A stretch of DNA of 64,000 bases from Candidatus Omnitrophota bacterium (GTDB lineage Bacteria > Ratteibacteria > UBA8468 > B48-G9 > JAFGKM01): assembly GCA_023819375.1 (NCBI GenBank), contig JAMWDI010000004.1:1-64000 (forward strand), given 5' to 3'. The notes below the pieces were generated by a model that had not been told where the DNA came from, searched no databases, and worked only from the letters and a program-made list of their open reading frames with translations. Shown in pieces: positions 26,180-34,660 of the stretch. Position numbers and translations under genes: made by a program. The stretch's first letter is position 1; every line of letters begins with the position of its first letter.

Positions 26180-27567
26180 CCAATTTTTTTCCATCTTGTT
26201 CCATAAGGAGTATCTTCAAGTAAAATCCCTTTTTCCTTTAAAATATTTCTAATCTCATCTGCTTTTTTATAATTTTTATTCTTTCTTGCAATTTCTCTTT
26301 CCTTTATTAAATTTAAGTATTCTTCTGGAAGAAATTCTTCCTTTTTTTCAATTATACACAGAACATTGTCAACATCTTCAAGAAATTCTTTAACCTCTTT
26401 TACATTTTGTTTTCCAAATTCACCTTTTGAAAAATATATATTTACCTTTTTGATCAGATTAAAAATGTGGGAAAGAGCAGGTGAAATATTTAGGTCATTA
26501 TCCAGTTCTTCAATAAATTTTTCCCTTGTTTTTTCAATTTCTTTTTTTATTTCTGGATTATATTTTTCTTCTGCACATATATTTAAACCCTGATAAAATT
26601 CATTATAATTTTTAATTGTATTCTCTGCCTGCTTTAACGAATTTTCAGTAAAATTTAATGGATCTCTATAATGAGTAGAAAGCAGTAAATATCTTATGGC
26701 AATAGGATTATAACCTTTATTAAGAAGATCTCTTAAAGTATAAAAATTTCCCTTTGATTTTGACATTTTTTCTCCATTAACTAAAAGATGTGCACAATGA
26801 AGCCAATAATTAACGAATTTTTTACCTGTTGCACATTCACTCTGGGCTATTTCATTTTCATGATGAGGAAAGATATTATCAACTCCTCCTGTGTGAATAT
26901 CAAATGTTTCTCCAAGATATTTCATACTCATTGCAGAACATTCAATATGCCATCCAGGTCTTCCTTTGCCTATTTCTGTTTCCCACCAGACACCCTCTTC
27001 TTCTTTTGCTGCTTTCCATAAGACAAAATCCCTAACATCTTGCTTTTCATACTCATCTGCATCTACTCTTGCTCCAACTTTTATTTTGCTTAAATCAATT
27101 CCTGAAAGTTTACCATAGGAAGGAAATTTTGAAATACTGAAATATATTGAATTGTCTTTATAGTAAGCATAACCCTTTTCAAGTAATTTTTTTATAAGTT
27201 CAACCATCTCTTTTATATGCTCTGTTGCTCTTGGCATATAATCAGGTTTTTTTAATCTTAAAATTTCCATATCCTCAAGAAAAATTTTTATATATCTGTC
27301 AGTAAATTCCCTTAAACTTATTCCCTCATTTTTTGCACCCTTTATGGTTTTGTCATCAACATCTGTAATATTCATAACCCTTATAACTTTATATCCTCTA
27401 TATTCTAAATATCTATGCAGTAAGTCCTCAAAAATGTAAGCACGAAAATTACCAATGTGAGCCAAATCATAAACAGTTGGACCACAAGTATACAATCTTA
27501 CAATTTTATCCTCTATTGGAATAAATTCTTCTTTCTTTTTTGTCAGAGTATTGTAAAATTTAATCAT
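26176..27567 (-). CDS. cysS: Cysteine--tRNA ligase
   Basis: 463 residues. Zinc-binding CGPTVYD and the HIGH-like HIGNFRAY are near the N-terminus. WHIECSAMS and HHENEIAQSEC contribute further zinc ligands, and KMSKSKGNF is the KMSKS loop. The C-terminal helical domain follows. The start is the ATG at 27567; a TTG one codon earlier is in frame but less likely. A promoter ends 9 bases before this ATG with no ribosome-binding site, so the mRNA appears leaderless. Confidence 0.96.
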   Translation of the reverse strand: MIKFYNTLTKKKEEFIPIEDKIVRLYTCGPTVYDLAHIGNFRAYIFEDLLHRYLEYRGYKVIRVMNITDVDDKTIKGAKNEGISLREFTDRYIKIFLEDMEILRLKKPDYMPRATEHIKEMVELIKKLLEKGYAYYKDNSIYFSISKFPSYGKLSGIDLSKIKVGARVDADEYEKQDVRDFVLWKAAKEEEGVWWETEIGKGRPGWHIECSAMSMKYLGETFDIHTGGVDNIFPHHENEIAQSECATGKKFVNYWLHCAHLLVNGEKMSKSKGNFYTLRDLLNKGYNPIAIRYLLLSTHYRDPLNFTENSLKQAENTIKNYNEFYQGLNICAEEKYNPEIKKEIEKTREKFIEELDNDLNISPALSHIFNLIKKVNIYFSKGEFGKQNVKEVKEFLEDVDNVLCIIEKKEEFLPEEYLNLIKEREIARKNKNYKKADEIRNILKEKGILLEDTPYGTRWKKIG

Positions 27568-27576
27568 CAAACTAAA

Positions 27577-27605
27577 TAAATATCACAAACTATTTATTAA
27601 GTCAA
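27577..27605 (-). promoter_or_regulatory. Promoter of cysS, near-leaderless
   Basis: On the minus strand TTGACT (27605-27600), a 17-base spacer and TATTTA (27582-27577) are followed after 9 bases by the cysS ATG. A plus-strand TTGACA at 27612-27617 lies back to back with it and may serve the divergent PD40 gene, but no good -10 box is seen at the right spacing. Confidence 0.55.
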
Positions 27606-27652
27606 AAAAACTTGACAAAAAAAAATTATATGTGAAAATAATTTTAAATATA

Positions 27653-27676
27653 CCTCTCGAAAATTAATTCGGGGGG
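27653..27676 (+). promoter_or_regulatory. 5' UTR hairpin before the PD40/CFI-box gene
   Basis: CCTCTCGAA (27653-27661) pairs with TTCGGGGGG (27668-27676) around loop AATTAA, nine pairs with two G-U wobbles. It ends 8 bases before the AAGGAGG ribosome-binding site (27685-27691). It may stabilise the mRNA or regulate its translation. There is no T-run after it. Confidence 0.45.
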
Positions 27677-27696
27677 GAATAAAAAAGGAGGTGTTT

Positions 27697-29265
27697 ATGT
27701 TTAAGAGAAGGTGGAAAGTGTTAGGTTTTTTATTTTGTGGCATTTTTCTTATTAGTTTCATTGCAAAGGCAGCGATTGATCATGAACAAGAAGGAGTTGA
27801 AGAGAATGCACCAGTAGAAAAAGTTTTACAAATTACACCTGTTGAAGATCCAAATTATTTAAATGAAAATGCTGATGATCGGATTCCTTGTTGGGGTTGT
27901 AATCCATGGCATCCAAATGGAGATTTAATAGTTTTTCAGACAAAGATAGATGGATATGCGGATATATATAATGAAATTTGTATAATAAAGGTTGATGGAA
28001 CAGGATTTAAAAGATTAACAAATGATGGAGAAAATCCAGTTTGTGATTCACACGCAAGTTTTACACCGGATGGTAAAAAAATTGTCTGGCAAAGAAGAGG
28101 TGAAAATGATAGGGCTGAAATTTGGATAATGAATATAGACGGGACAAATAAGAAAAATTTAACACAGGTTCACGGAGGACCAGTAAACGGTCCTGATACT
28201 TGTGAGACGCAACCAATGATAAGTCCAGATGGAACAAAGATAGCATTTAAGGCGTGCCATAATGATAATAGCCAAGGTGGTTCAATATGGGTTATGAATA
28301 TAGATGGTTCAATGCCTGTAAAGGTTTCAGGGAATTTAATAAAGTGTACAAAACATTCATGGAGTCCTGATTCTCAATGGATTTTATTCAATTCACGTGT
28401 GGATTATGATGGTGATGGAAATGGTGATAAATCAAGGATTTTTAAAGTAAGAGCAAATGCAACAGGACTGACTATGCTTTCAGAGGATACAGATGAGGAT
28501 ATATGTGAAAACTGGGCAAATTGGAGTCCTGATGGAAAATGGATTTCTTACCATAGAAGGGATTGGACAGGAGATTTAGATAAGTATGGATTGTGGATTA
28601 TGAAACCAGATGGAACAGAAAAGAGATGTCTTGTAGAGGAAACAGATGCAAACTCTGGAACGATAAGACTTTGTGGCCCCCATTCTTGGAGTCCAGATTC
28701 TAAATATATTGTTTTTAAGAAATATTATAATACTCCAGAACAGACAGAAAGCCCACTTTTTATTGTTAATATTCAAACAGGAGAAATTCAGCAGTTAACA
28801 AGTGATTATATGGATGGTAGGATGTGGTGGAGTCCAAATGGAAAATATATATTGTTTAAAGAACATACTGGTTTATCAGAATCAAGAGATGGAAAGCTAT
28901 ATGATAGGGATTTGCTTGTTCTTTATCTGAGAGGATTTGAATATACACCTTCTGAAGGATTGTGTTTCATAGCAACTGCCGCCTATGGTTCTCCATTTGA
29001 AAAACATGTTGAAATTTTAAGGCAGTTCAGAGATAAATATTTACTTACAAATTCTCCTGGCAAAGCATTTGTTAGATGGTATTACTCACACAGTCCAAGA
29101 TATGCAAAGGTAATAGCAACAAGTGAACCACTTAAATTAATAACAAGGATATTACTTATACCAGTTTATCTGCTCGCCTTGGTTACTCTTAAAGGAATTT
29201 TGCCTTACCTTATTTTTGTAATTTCAACGACAATCTTGATGGTAATAAAATTAAAGAGAGTATAA
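27697..29265 (+). CDS. Exported PD40 beta-propeller protein with CFI-box C-terminal domain
   Basis: 522 residues from the ATG at 27697, 5 bases after AAGGAGG; a GTG two codons upstream overlaps that site. A signal peptide ([18 protein letters not shown]) is followed by at least six TolB/PD40-type repeats of the WSPDGKxIxF type ([67 protein letters not shown]). From about residue 424 comes [20 protein letters not shown], the CFI-box C-terminal domain found in many exported proteins, then a membrane helix and a basic tail (VIKLKRV), like a sorting or anchoring tail. It probably sits in the envelope; ligand unknown. Confidence 0.8.
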   Translation: MFKRRWKVLGFLFCGIFLISFIAKAAIDHEQEGVEENAPVEKVLQITPVEDPNYLNENADDRIPCWGCNPWHPNGDLIVFQTKIDGYADIYNEICIIKVDGTGFKRLTNDGENPVCDSHASFTPDGKKIVWQRRGENDRAEIWIMNIDGTNKKNLTQVHGGPVNGPDTCETQPMISPDGTKIAFKACHNDNSQGGSIWVMNIDGSMPVKVSGNLIKCTKHSWSPDSQWILFNSRVDYDGDGNGDKSRIFKVRANATGLTMLSEDTDEDICENWANWSPDGKWISYHRRDWTGDLDKYGLWIMKPDGTEKRCLVEETDANSGTIRLCGPHSWSPDSKYIVFKKYYNTPEQTESPLFIVNIQTGEIQQLTSDYMDGRMWWSPNGKYILFKEHTGLSESRDGKLYDRDLLVLYLRGFEYTPSEGLCFIATAAYGSPFEKHVEILRQFRDKYLLTNSPGKAFVRWYYSHSPRYAKVIATSEPLKLITRILLIPVYLLALVTLKGILPYLIFVISTTILMVIKLKRV

Positions 29266-29291
29266 GAAATTTAAAGAAGAAATTTTAATTT

Positions 29292-29324
29292 AAAGCCCCT
29301 TTCTTTAGGAAAGGGGCTTTTTTA
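29292..29324 (+). terminator. Intrinsic terminator after the PD40/CFI-box gene
   Basis: AAAGCCCCTTTC (29292-29303) and GAAAGGGGCTTT (29309-29320) form a perfect 12-base-pair stem with loop TTTAG, followed by TTTTATTTG. It lies 26 bases after the PD40 stop. The A-rich left arm would also allow some termination on the other strand. Confidence 0.92.
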
Positions 29325-29393
29325 TTTGTGTTATTTTACTTGTTCTTTCTTTAATGGTAATATTAAGATATGGAAAGAAAGGTGATGAATAAA

Positions 29394-29903
29394 ATGGAAA
29401 TTGAAAGGATAATTAAGAGAATGGCTGATCAAATAAAAAAAGAAAATTTAGAAAATACAGTTATTGTTGGGATAAAAAGAAGAGGTGCTATTATTGCAGA
29501 TAGGATTAAGAAGATGATCTCTATTGATATACCTGTTGGATATTTAGATATAACACTTTATAGAGACGATTTCAGTAAAATTGGGGCAAATCCTGTTGTT
29601 GGAACAACTGAAATATTATTTGATATAGATGAAAAAAATATTATTCTTGTTGATGATGTTTTATATACCGGAAGAACTGTAAGGGCAGCCCTTGATGCAT
29701 TGGTTGACCTTGGAAGACCAAAATCTGTTAAACTTTTTGTTCTTATAGATAGAGGAAACAGAGAACTACCTATTTCCGCAAATTTTGTTGGTAAAAAAAT
29801 TAATGTTAAAAAAGATGAAATGGTTGAAGTAAGATTAAAGGAAATAGATAAGAAAGAAGAGGTGGTGATTGTTAAAAGATGGAATGGAAAAGAAAAGACT
29901 TGA
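29394..29903 (+). CDS. pyrR: PyrR bifunctional pyr operon regulator / uracil phosphoribosyltransferase
   Basis: 169 residues from the ATG at 29394, chosen because AAAGGTG (29378-29384) lies 9 bases upstream and the sequence MEIERIIKRMADQIKKEN aligns with the family N-terminus. The frame is open to an ATG at 29370. The PRPP motif is IILVDDVLYTGRTVRAALDAL. GIKRRGAIIADRI and LFVLIDRGNRELPI are also conserved. PyrR controls pyrimidine genes by RNA binding and has uracil PRTase activity. I see no PyrR-binding hairpin in the short leader. It overlaps pyrB by 25 bases. Confidence 0.9.
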   Translation: MEIERIIKRMADQIKKENLENTVIVGIKRRGAIIADRIKKMISIDIPVGYLDITLYRDDFSKIGANPVVGTTEILFDIDEKNIILVDDVLYTGRTVRAALDALVDLGRPKSVKLFVLIDRGNRELPISANFVGKKINVKKDEMVEVRLKEIDKKEEVVIVKRWNGKEKT

Positions 29904-30802
29904 TAGGACTTGAAGATTTAAAAAAAGAGGAAATAGAGATTATACTTGATGTTGCAAATTCATTTAAGGATGTAAGTAAAAGGAGTGTTAAAAAGGTTCC
30001 TGCTTTAAGAGGGAAAACAGTTGTTAATTTGTTTTTTGAACCAAGTACAAGGACGAGAACTTCTTTTGAACTTGCAGCAAAAAGATTAAGTGCAGATGTT
30101 CTAAGTTTTGATGTGAGTTCCTCTTCTGTTGCTAAAGGAGAAACAATGGTTGATACTGCAAAAAATATTGAAGCGATGAAAGTTGACTGTTTTATAATAA
30201 GACATTTTGTTTCAGGGGCTCCTTTAATAATTAGCCAAAATGTATCTGCTTCTGTTATAAATGCAGGTGATGGCTGTCATGAACATCCCACACAGGCACT
30301 GCTTGATTTATTTACTGTTAGAGAAAGATTTGGAAAAATTAAAGGGTTAAGAATTTCTATAATTGGGGATATTTTGCATAGCAGAGTTGCAAGGTCAAAT
30401 ATCTGGGGCTTTAAAAAACTTGGAGCAGAAGTGATTGTTTGTGGTCCACCACCATTAATTCCCAAGGAAATTGAAAAAACAGGTGTAAAAATTACATTTG
30501 ATATTGATTTTGCAATAGAAAATTCTGATATTATCTATCTTTTAAGATTACAGAGAGAAAGGCAAAAAGAAAATTTTTTACCATCCTTAAAAGAATACAG
30601 TTTTTTATATGGAATTGATAGGGAAAGATATGAAAAAATCAAAGAAAAAGCATTTATTATGCATCCAGGACCTATGAATAGAGGGATAGAGATAAAATCA
30701 GAAGTAGCAGAAGAGGAGAGAACTTTAATATTAGAGCAGGTAACAAATGGTATTGCAATTAGAATGGCAGTTTTATATTTAACAATTGGAAGGAAAATAT
30801 GA
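29879..30802 (+). CDS. pyrB: Aspartate carbamoyltransferase catalytic subunit
   Basis: 307 residues, normal length. Carbamoyl-phosphate motif FFEPSTRTRTSFE (about residue 52), the aspartate-domain HPTQALLDL and MHPGPMNRGIE are intact. It makes carbamoyl-aspartate in de novo pyrimidine synthesis. It overlaps pyrR, which is expected to control it, and its stop overlaps the helicase ATG (ATGA). pyrC lies about 9 kb downstream, separated by a carbohydrate locus. Confidence 0.96.
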   Translation: MEWKRKDLIGLEDLKKEEIEIILDVANSFKDVSKRSVKKVPALRGKTVVNLFFEPSTRTRTSFELAAKRLSADVLSFDVSSSSVAKGETMVDTAKNIEAMKVDCFIIRHFVSGAPLIISQNVSASVINAGDGCHEHPTQALLDLFTVRERFGKIKGLRISIIGDILHSRVARSNIWGFKKLGAEVIVCGPPPLIPKEIEKTGVKITFDIDFAIENSDIIYLLRLQRERQKENFLPSLKEYSFLYGIDRERYEKIKEKAFIMHPGPMNRGIEIKSEVAEEERTLILEQVTNGIAIRMAVLYLTIGRKI

Positions 30803-32709
30803 GTTTAAGGCTATATCCTTCTATTTCCTATGAAAAACATTTAAATGAAAAACAACTTGAAATAGTGAAAAATGCTGATGGGCCATGTCTTGTCCTTGCC
30901 GGTGCTGGAAGTGGAAAAACGAGAGTTCTTGTTTATAGAGTCTGTTATCTCATAGAAAATGGTGTTCCTCCTTCAAGAATACTTCTTTTAACTTTTACAA
31001 ATAAAGCAGCAAGAGAGATGCTTGAAAGAGTTGAAAAAATACTTTCATTTTATCCAAAAGGGCTTATAGGTGGTACATTCCATCATGTTGCAAATCTCCT
31101 TTTGAGAATTTATGGAAGTCAATTTAATCTAAATCCAAATTTTACTATAATTGATGAAGAAGATTCAATATCAATTATCAAAGAAATAATTGAAAAAACA
31201 GGTAAAAAAGAAAAATTTCCAAATGCGGGAAAAATAAAAGAATTCATAAGTTTATCAATAAATACCTGTGAAAATTTAAGGGACACAATAATAACTTTTT
31301 TTCCTGAATATACACATATAATTTCTGATGTGGAAAAAATCAATAAGGAATATCAGAAAATAAAGAAAAATTTAAACCAACTTGATTATGATGATTTACT
31401 GGTTTACTGGTATAAAATGATGAAAAATGAAAAGATAGGAGAAAAGATATCTTCTCGTTTTAAATATATACTTGTTGATGAATATCATGATACAAATAGA
31501 ATCCAGGCAAAAATTTTATACCTTCTTGCTAAAAAATATAAAAACATAATGGTTGTTGGAGATGATGCCCAAAGTATATATTCTTTCAGAGGAGCAACAA
31601 TTGAAAATATAATTGAGTTTCCTAAAATTTATCCTGAGACAAAAATATTTTATCTTGATATAAATTACAGAAGTACTCCAGAAATCCTGAATTTTGCAAA
31701 TAATGTAATTTCTCATAATAAAGTTCAATTTCCTAAGAATCTTGTAAGTATAAGAAAAAGTGGAGTTAAACCAGTAATTGTAAAATGTAGAAACATAAAA
31801 GAAGAGGCTGTTTTTGTTGCTGGTAGAATAAATAAACTTCTTGAATTAGGGATTGAACCGAAGGAAATAGGTGTTTTGTTCCGTTCAAGATATCAAGCAG
31901 CAGAACTTGAAATTGAACTTTCAAAACTAAAACTGCCTTATATTGTCAGAGGAGGATTGAGATTTTTTGAGCAAGCCCATATAAAAGATATTATTGCATA
32001 CTATAGAGTTGCTTTTAACTTTAAAGATATACTTTCATGGAAAAGAATATTTAATCTGTGTGATGGGATAGGAAAAAAAGGAATTGAAAGATTGACTGAA
32101 AATATTTTGAATTCAGAAAATATTGAGGAATTTAAAAATAAAACAAATGGAGTCAAATTAACAGAAAAGGGAAAAGCAAATCTTAAAAAAAATTTAAAAA
32201 TTATTGAAGATATAATAAATCTTCCTATAAGTGAAGGCATAGAATTAATTCTGAATTCTGGCTACGCAGATTATTTAACAAAAAAGTATAAAGATGATAT
32301 TGAAAGATTGGAAGATATAGAAAGTTTGAAAGAAATTGCTTCCCTGTATTCAACAATTCCTGATTTTCTCTCTGAAGCCTCTTTACAGGAATATGCAAAA
32401 GGAGAAAGTCCAAATGTAAAGAATGCAATTATACTTTCAACAATACATCAGGCAAAAGGACTTGAATGGAAGATTGTTTTTATAATTGGTGTTTGCGATA
32501 ATCATTTTCCTCATCCATATTCAACAAAAGATTTAAAAGCCCTTGAAGAAGAAAGAAGAATTTTTTATGTTGCAATTACAAGAGCAAAAGAAGACCTTTA
32601 TATAACATATTATTCTTTTGACCATTTCAGATATATGCCAATAAAAAAATCATTATTTCTTGAAGAAGTATCCCCTTCTCTTTATGAAGAATGGGATTTG
32701 ACTCATTAA
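30799..32709 (+). CDS. UvrD/Rep-type superfamily 1A DNA helicase
   Basis: 636 residues, slightly shorter than PcrA/UvrD. Motifs are in order: Q motif LNEKQLEIV, Walker A AGAGSGKT, Ia LTFTNKAAREM, II VDEYHD, III VVGDDAQSIYSFRGA, IV DINYRST, V STIHQAKGLEWKIVFI, VI FYVAITRAKEDLY. Motif II has His where Gln is usual (DEYQD/DEFQD). It unwinds DNA in repair or replication restart. Its ATG overlaps the pyrB stop, so it is translated from the pyrimidine message. Confidence 0.92.
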   Translation: MSLRLYPSISYEKHLNEKQLEIVKNADGPCLVLAGAGSGKTRVLVYRVCYLIENGVPPSRILLLTFTNKAAREMLERVEKILSFYPKGLIGGTFHHVANLLLRIYGSQFNLNPNFTIIDEEDSISIIKEIIEKTGKKEKFPNAGKIKEFISLSINTCENLRDTIITFFPEYTHIISDVEKINKEYQKIKKNLNQLDYDDLLVYWYKMMKNEKIGEKISSRFKYILVDEYHDTNRIQAKILYLLAKKYKNIMVVGDDAQSIYSFRGATIENIIEFPKIYPETKIFYLDINYRSTPEILNFANNVISHNKVQFPKNLVSIRKSGVKPVIVKCRNIKEEAVFVAGRINKLLELGIEPKEIGVLFRSRYQAAELEIELSKLKLPYIVRGGLRFFEQAHIKDIIAYYRVAFNFKDILSWKRIFNLCDGIGKKGIERLTENILNSENIEEFKNKTNGVKLTEKGKANLKKNLKIIEDIINLPISEGIELILNSGYADYLTKKYKDDIERLEDIESLKEIASLYSTIPDFLSEASLQEYAKGESPNVKNAIILSTIHQAKGLEWKIVFIIGVCDNHFPHPYSTKDLKALEEERRIFYVAITRAKEDLYITYYSFDHFRYMPIKKSLFLEEVSPSLYEEWDLTH

Positions 32710-32715
32710 AAAAAT

Positions 32716-32744
32716 TTGACAAAAATTTTTTTATATGTTATATA
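32716..32744 (+). promoter_or_regulatory. Promoter of the GntR/LacI regulator
   Basis: TTGACA (32716-32721), a 17-base spacer and TATATA (32739-32744) lie 21 bases before the ATG at 32766. No Shine-Dalgarno sequence is present. The -10 box overlaps the first base of a palindrome. Confidence 0.7.
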
Positions 32745-32763
32745 TGTATAAACATTTATACAT
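32744..32763. promoter_or_regulatory. 20-base palindromic operator at the regulator promoter
   Basis: ATGTATAAACATTTATACAT is a perfect inverted repeat with 9-base arms around a CA centre. It spans the end of the -10 box and the predicted transcription start. Its position and its resemblance in size to AraR-type operators suggest autorepression by the downstream GntR/LacI protein. That binding is inferred. Confidence 0.65.
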
Positions 32764-32765
32764 TT

Positions 32766-33854
32766 ATGAAAATGAAAATAAAAAGAGAATATGGAATAAG
32801 TTTACATTATCAGATAAGGAAAGAGATAGAGAAATATATAAAGGAAAATGATTTTAATGATAAGCCAATCCCACAGGAAGAAAAACTTGCAAAAATTTTT
32901 AATGTTAGTAGAGGGACAGTAAGGAGAGCAATTTTAGACCTTGTAAATCAAGGAGTTTTATATAGGATTCCAGGAAAAGGAACATTTGTAAATAAGAGAA
33001 CTTTATCAATAGAAAAAATAACAATACTCTCTCCATGGCATTTACATAAAGACCCTGAAATTGCCCAGAATTCATATGAAGATATTTTAATGAGAGAGTT
33101 AAGAAAAATTGTTATAAAAAATGGATATACGATTATCTTAAGGAATTTTGATAGAGAAGAAATAGAATTTATAGGAATAACAAAAGAATCAAGTGGAATA
33201 ATAATTTTAAATCCAACAAAAAACCATGAGGAAATTATTAATAGAATGAGTAAATTTAAAATACCTGTAGTTTTTATTGGAGCAAATCTTGAAAGAAATG
33301 ATTTAAATTATGTTGCTGTTGAAAACAAGAGTGGAATAAGACAAGCGATAGATTATTTAATTTCTCTCAATCATAAATATTTATTTTTTATTGGAGGCAG
33401 TCCTGAAAGTTATGATACTTATGAAAGATATGAAGAATTTATTGATTATTGTAAAAAGAAAAAAGTAAAATCAGATGCAGTAGTAATTGAAAGTCATCTT
33501 AATTGGAAAAAAGAAGTTGAAAAAATCGTTTATGAATATTATGAAAACAAAAATTTGCCAGATGCTTTTATAACAGGTGGTATAACACTTTCTTTGTATT
33601 TAATGGATGCAGTTAAAAAAATAAAGAAAAAAATACCGGATGATTTATCTCTAATTGGCTTTGATGAATTTCCAATATGTTCTCATTTAAATCCACCCTT
33701 AACAACAATTTCTCAACCAATAGATTTACTTGCTAAAACTGGTTTTGAATTACTTGAAAAGAGAATAAAAAATCCATTTTTAAAACCAAAACAGATTATA
33801 TTACCTACAAAACTGATAATTAGAAATTCTTGTAAAAAAGGGGGTGAAGTATGA
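32766..33854 (+). CDS. GntR-LacI chimeric transcription regulator (AraR-like)
   Basis: 362 residues from the ATG at 32766; an earlier in-frame start at 32691 lies inside the helicase gene and across the promoter. Residues about 5-75 are a GntR winged helix ([36 protein letters not shown]). Residues about 85-362 are a LacI-type periplasmic-binding-fold sensor ([51 protein letters not shown]). This architecture matches AraR-type sugar-responsive repressors. The genes downstream (prepilin, glycosidase-like protein, oxidoreductase remnant) are probable targets. Confidence 0.88.
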   Translation: MKMKIKREYGISLHYQIRKEIEKYIKENDFNDKPIPQEEKLAKIFNVSRGTVRRAILDLVNQGVLYRIPGKGTFVNKRTLSIEKITILSPWHLHKDPEIAQNSYEDILMRELRKIVIKNGYTIILRNFDREEIEFIGITKESSGIIILNPTKNHEEIINRMSKFKIPVVFIGANLERNDLNYVAVENKSGIRQAIDYLISLNHKYLFFIGGSPESYDTYERYEEFIDYCKKKKVKSDAVVIESHLNWKKEVEKIVYEYYENKNLPDAFITGGITLSLYLMDAVKKIKKKIPDDLSLIGFDEFPICSHLNPPLTTISQPIDLLAKTGFELLEKRIKNPFLKPKQIILPTKLIIRNSCKKGGEV

Positions 33855-33904
33855 TTAAAAGATTTTGTGAGAAGAAAAATAAAATAAGAAAGGAGGTGAT
33901 AAAA

Positions 33905-34633
33905 ATGAAAAGAAGAGGTTTCACATTAATAGAGTTGCTTGTAGTGGTAGCAATAATTGCCATCCTGGCAGCAATGCTTTTGCCTGCGTTAAGTAAAGCA
34001 AGAGAAAAAGCAAGGTCTGCTTTATGTATGAACAATTTAAAACAACTTGGTATGGCTATGCATATGTATTTAAATGATTATGATGAATATTTTCCCCATT
34101 ATTCAGCAAGAAGATTACACAGAGCACTGGCAAAATATTTGAATTATCCAGATGCACAATGGCAATATGGTGGTCCCAGAGGTCCTTTTAGATGTCCAAG
34201 TCATCGCCCACCCTATGGAGGTCCTTCTTATTGCATTAACATTTATCTTGCCTGTAGGAATTATTACTTATATCCAACTTCTGTTGATAGATCTCAGCCA
34301 GTGAAACTTTCAAAAGTGAGGCATCAACATAGAATTATAATGATATGCGATGGCAAATATTATGCTGACCCAAGATTACCTTATTATAAAAATGCAGACC
34401 AAATTTATTCTTCAGGTACTCCTCCAGATTATGAAACATGGGTATGGCCACCTTATGCAGCACAGTTTAGTTGGGGTATGGCTTCTCCAAGGCATAATAG
34501 AATGATTAATGTTGTTATGGTAGATGGACATTGTGAAGCATTAAAACCAGAAGATTTATGGAAAGATGCAAAGGACAATCCACCTGGACATGCTTCAAGT
34601 AGACAGTATCATTGGTATTCTGGTTGGTTTTAA
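33905..34633 (+). CDS. Type II secretion-like prepilin (DUF1559-like), sugar-locus copy
   Basis: 242 residues. The start at 33905 follows a perfect AAGGAGGTGAT and gives [12 protein letters not shown], the prepilin peptidase site; an ATG at 33851 overlapping the regulator stop (ATGA) would hide the leader. The hydrophobic helix [20 protein letters not shown] follows, then [21 protein letters not shown]-terminal [14 protein letters not shown] segment is the H-x-DG motif of this family. Such proteins abound near carbohydrate genes in PVC-type bacteria; the role is unknown. It may be cotranscribed with the regulator and the giant glycosidase-like gene. Confidence 0.88.
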   Translation: MKRRGFTLIELLVVVAIIAILAAMLLPALSKAREKARSALCMNNLKQLGMAMHMYLNDYDEYFPHYSARRLHRALAKYLNYPDAQWQYGGPRGPFRCPSHRPPYGGPSYCINIYLACRNYYLYPTSVDRSQPVKLSKVRHQHRIIMICDGKYYADPRLPYYKNADQIYSSGTPPDYETWVWPPYAAQFSWGMASPRHNRMINVVMVDGHCEALKPEDLWKDAKDNPPGHASSRQYHWYSGWF

Positions 34634-34660
34634 TTTTTGAGAGTTTAAAAGGGGTAATTT

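Noticed and set aside
27612-27617. TTGACA as a promoter for the PD40/CFI-box gene
   Set aside because: No acceptable -10 box occurs 16-18 bases downstream; the nearest TATATG is only 9 bases away. The gene's true promoter is not identified.
29292-29324. Hairpin before pyrR as a PyrR-dependent attenuator
   Set aside because: It lies directly after the PD40 gene, upstream of any pyrR promoter candidate, and no PyrR-binding loop sequence is seen. It is a plain terminator.
33851-33904. Upstream start of the sugar-locus prepilin overlapping the regulator stop
   Set aside because: It would add 18 residues before the prepilin cleavage site, whereas a perfect AAGGAGGTGAT positions the ATG at 33905, as in the two other prepilins.
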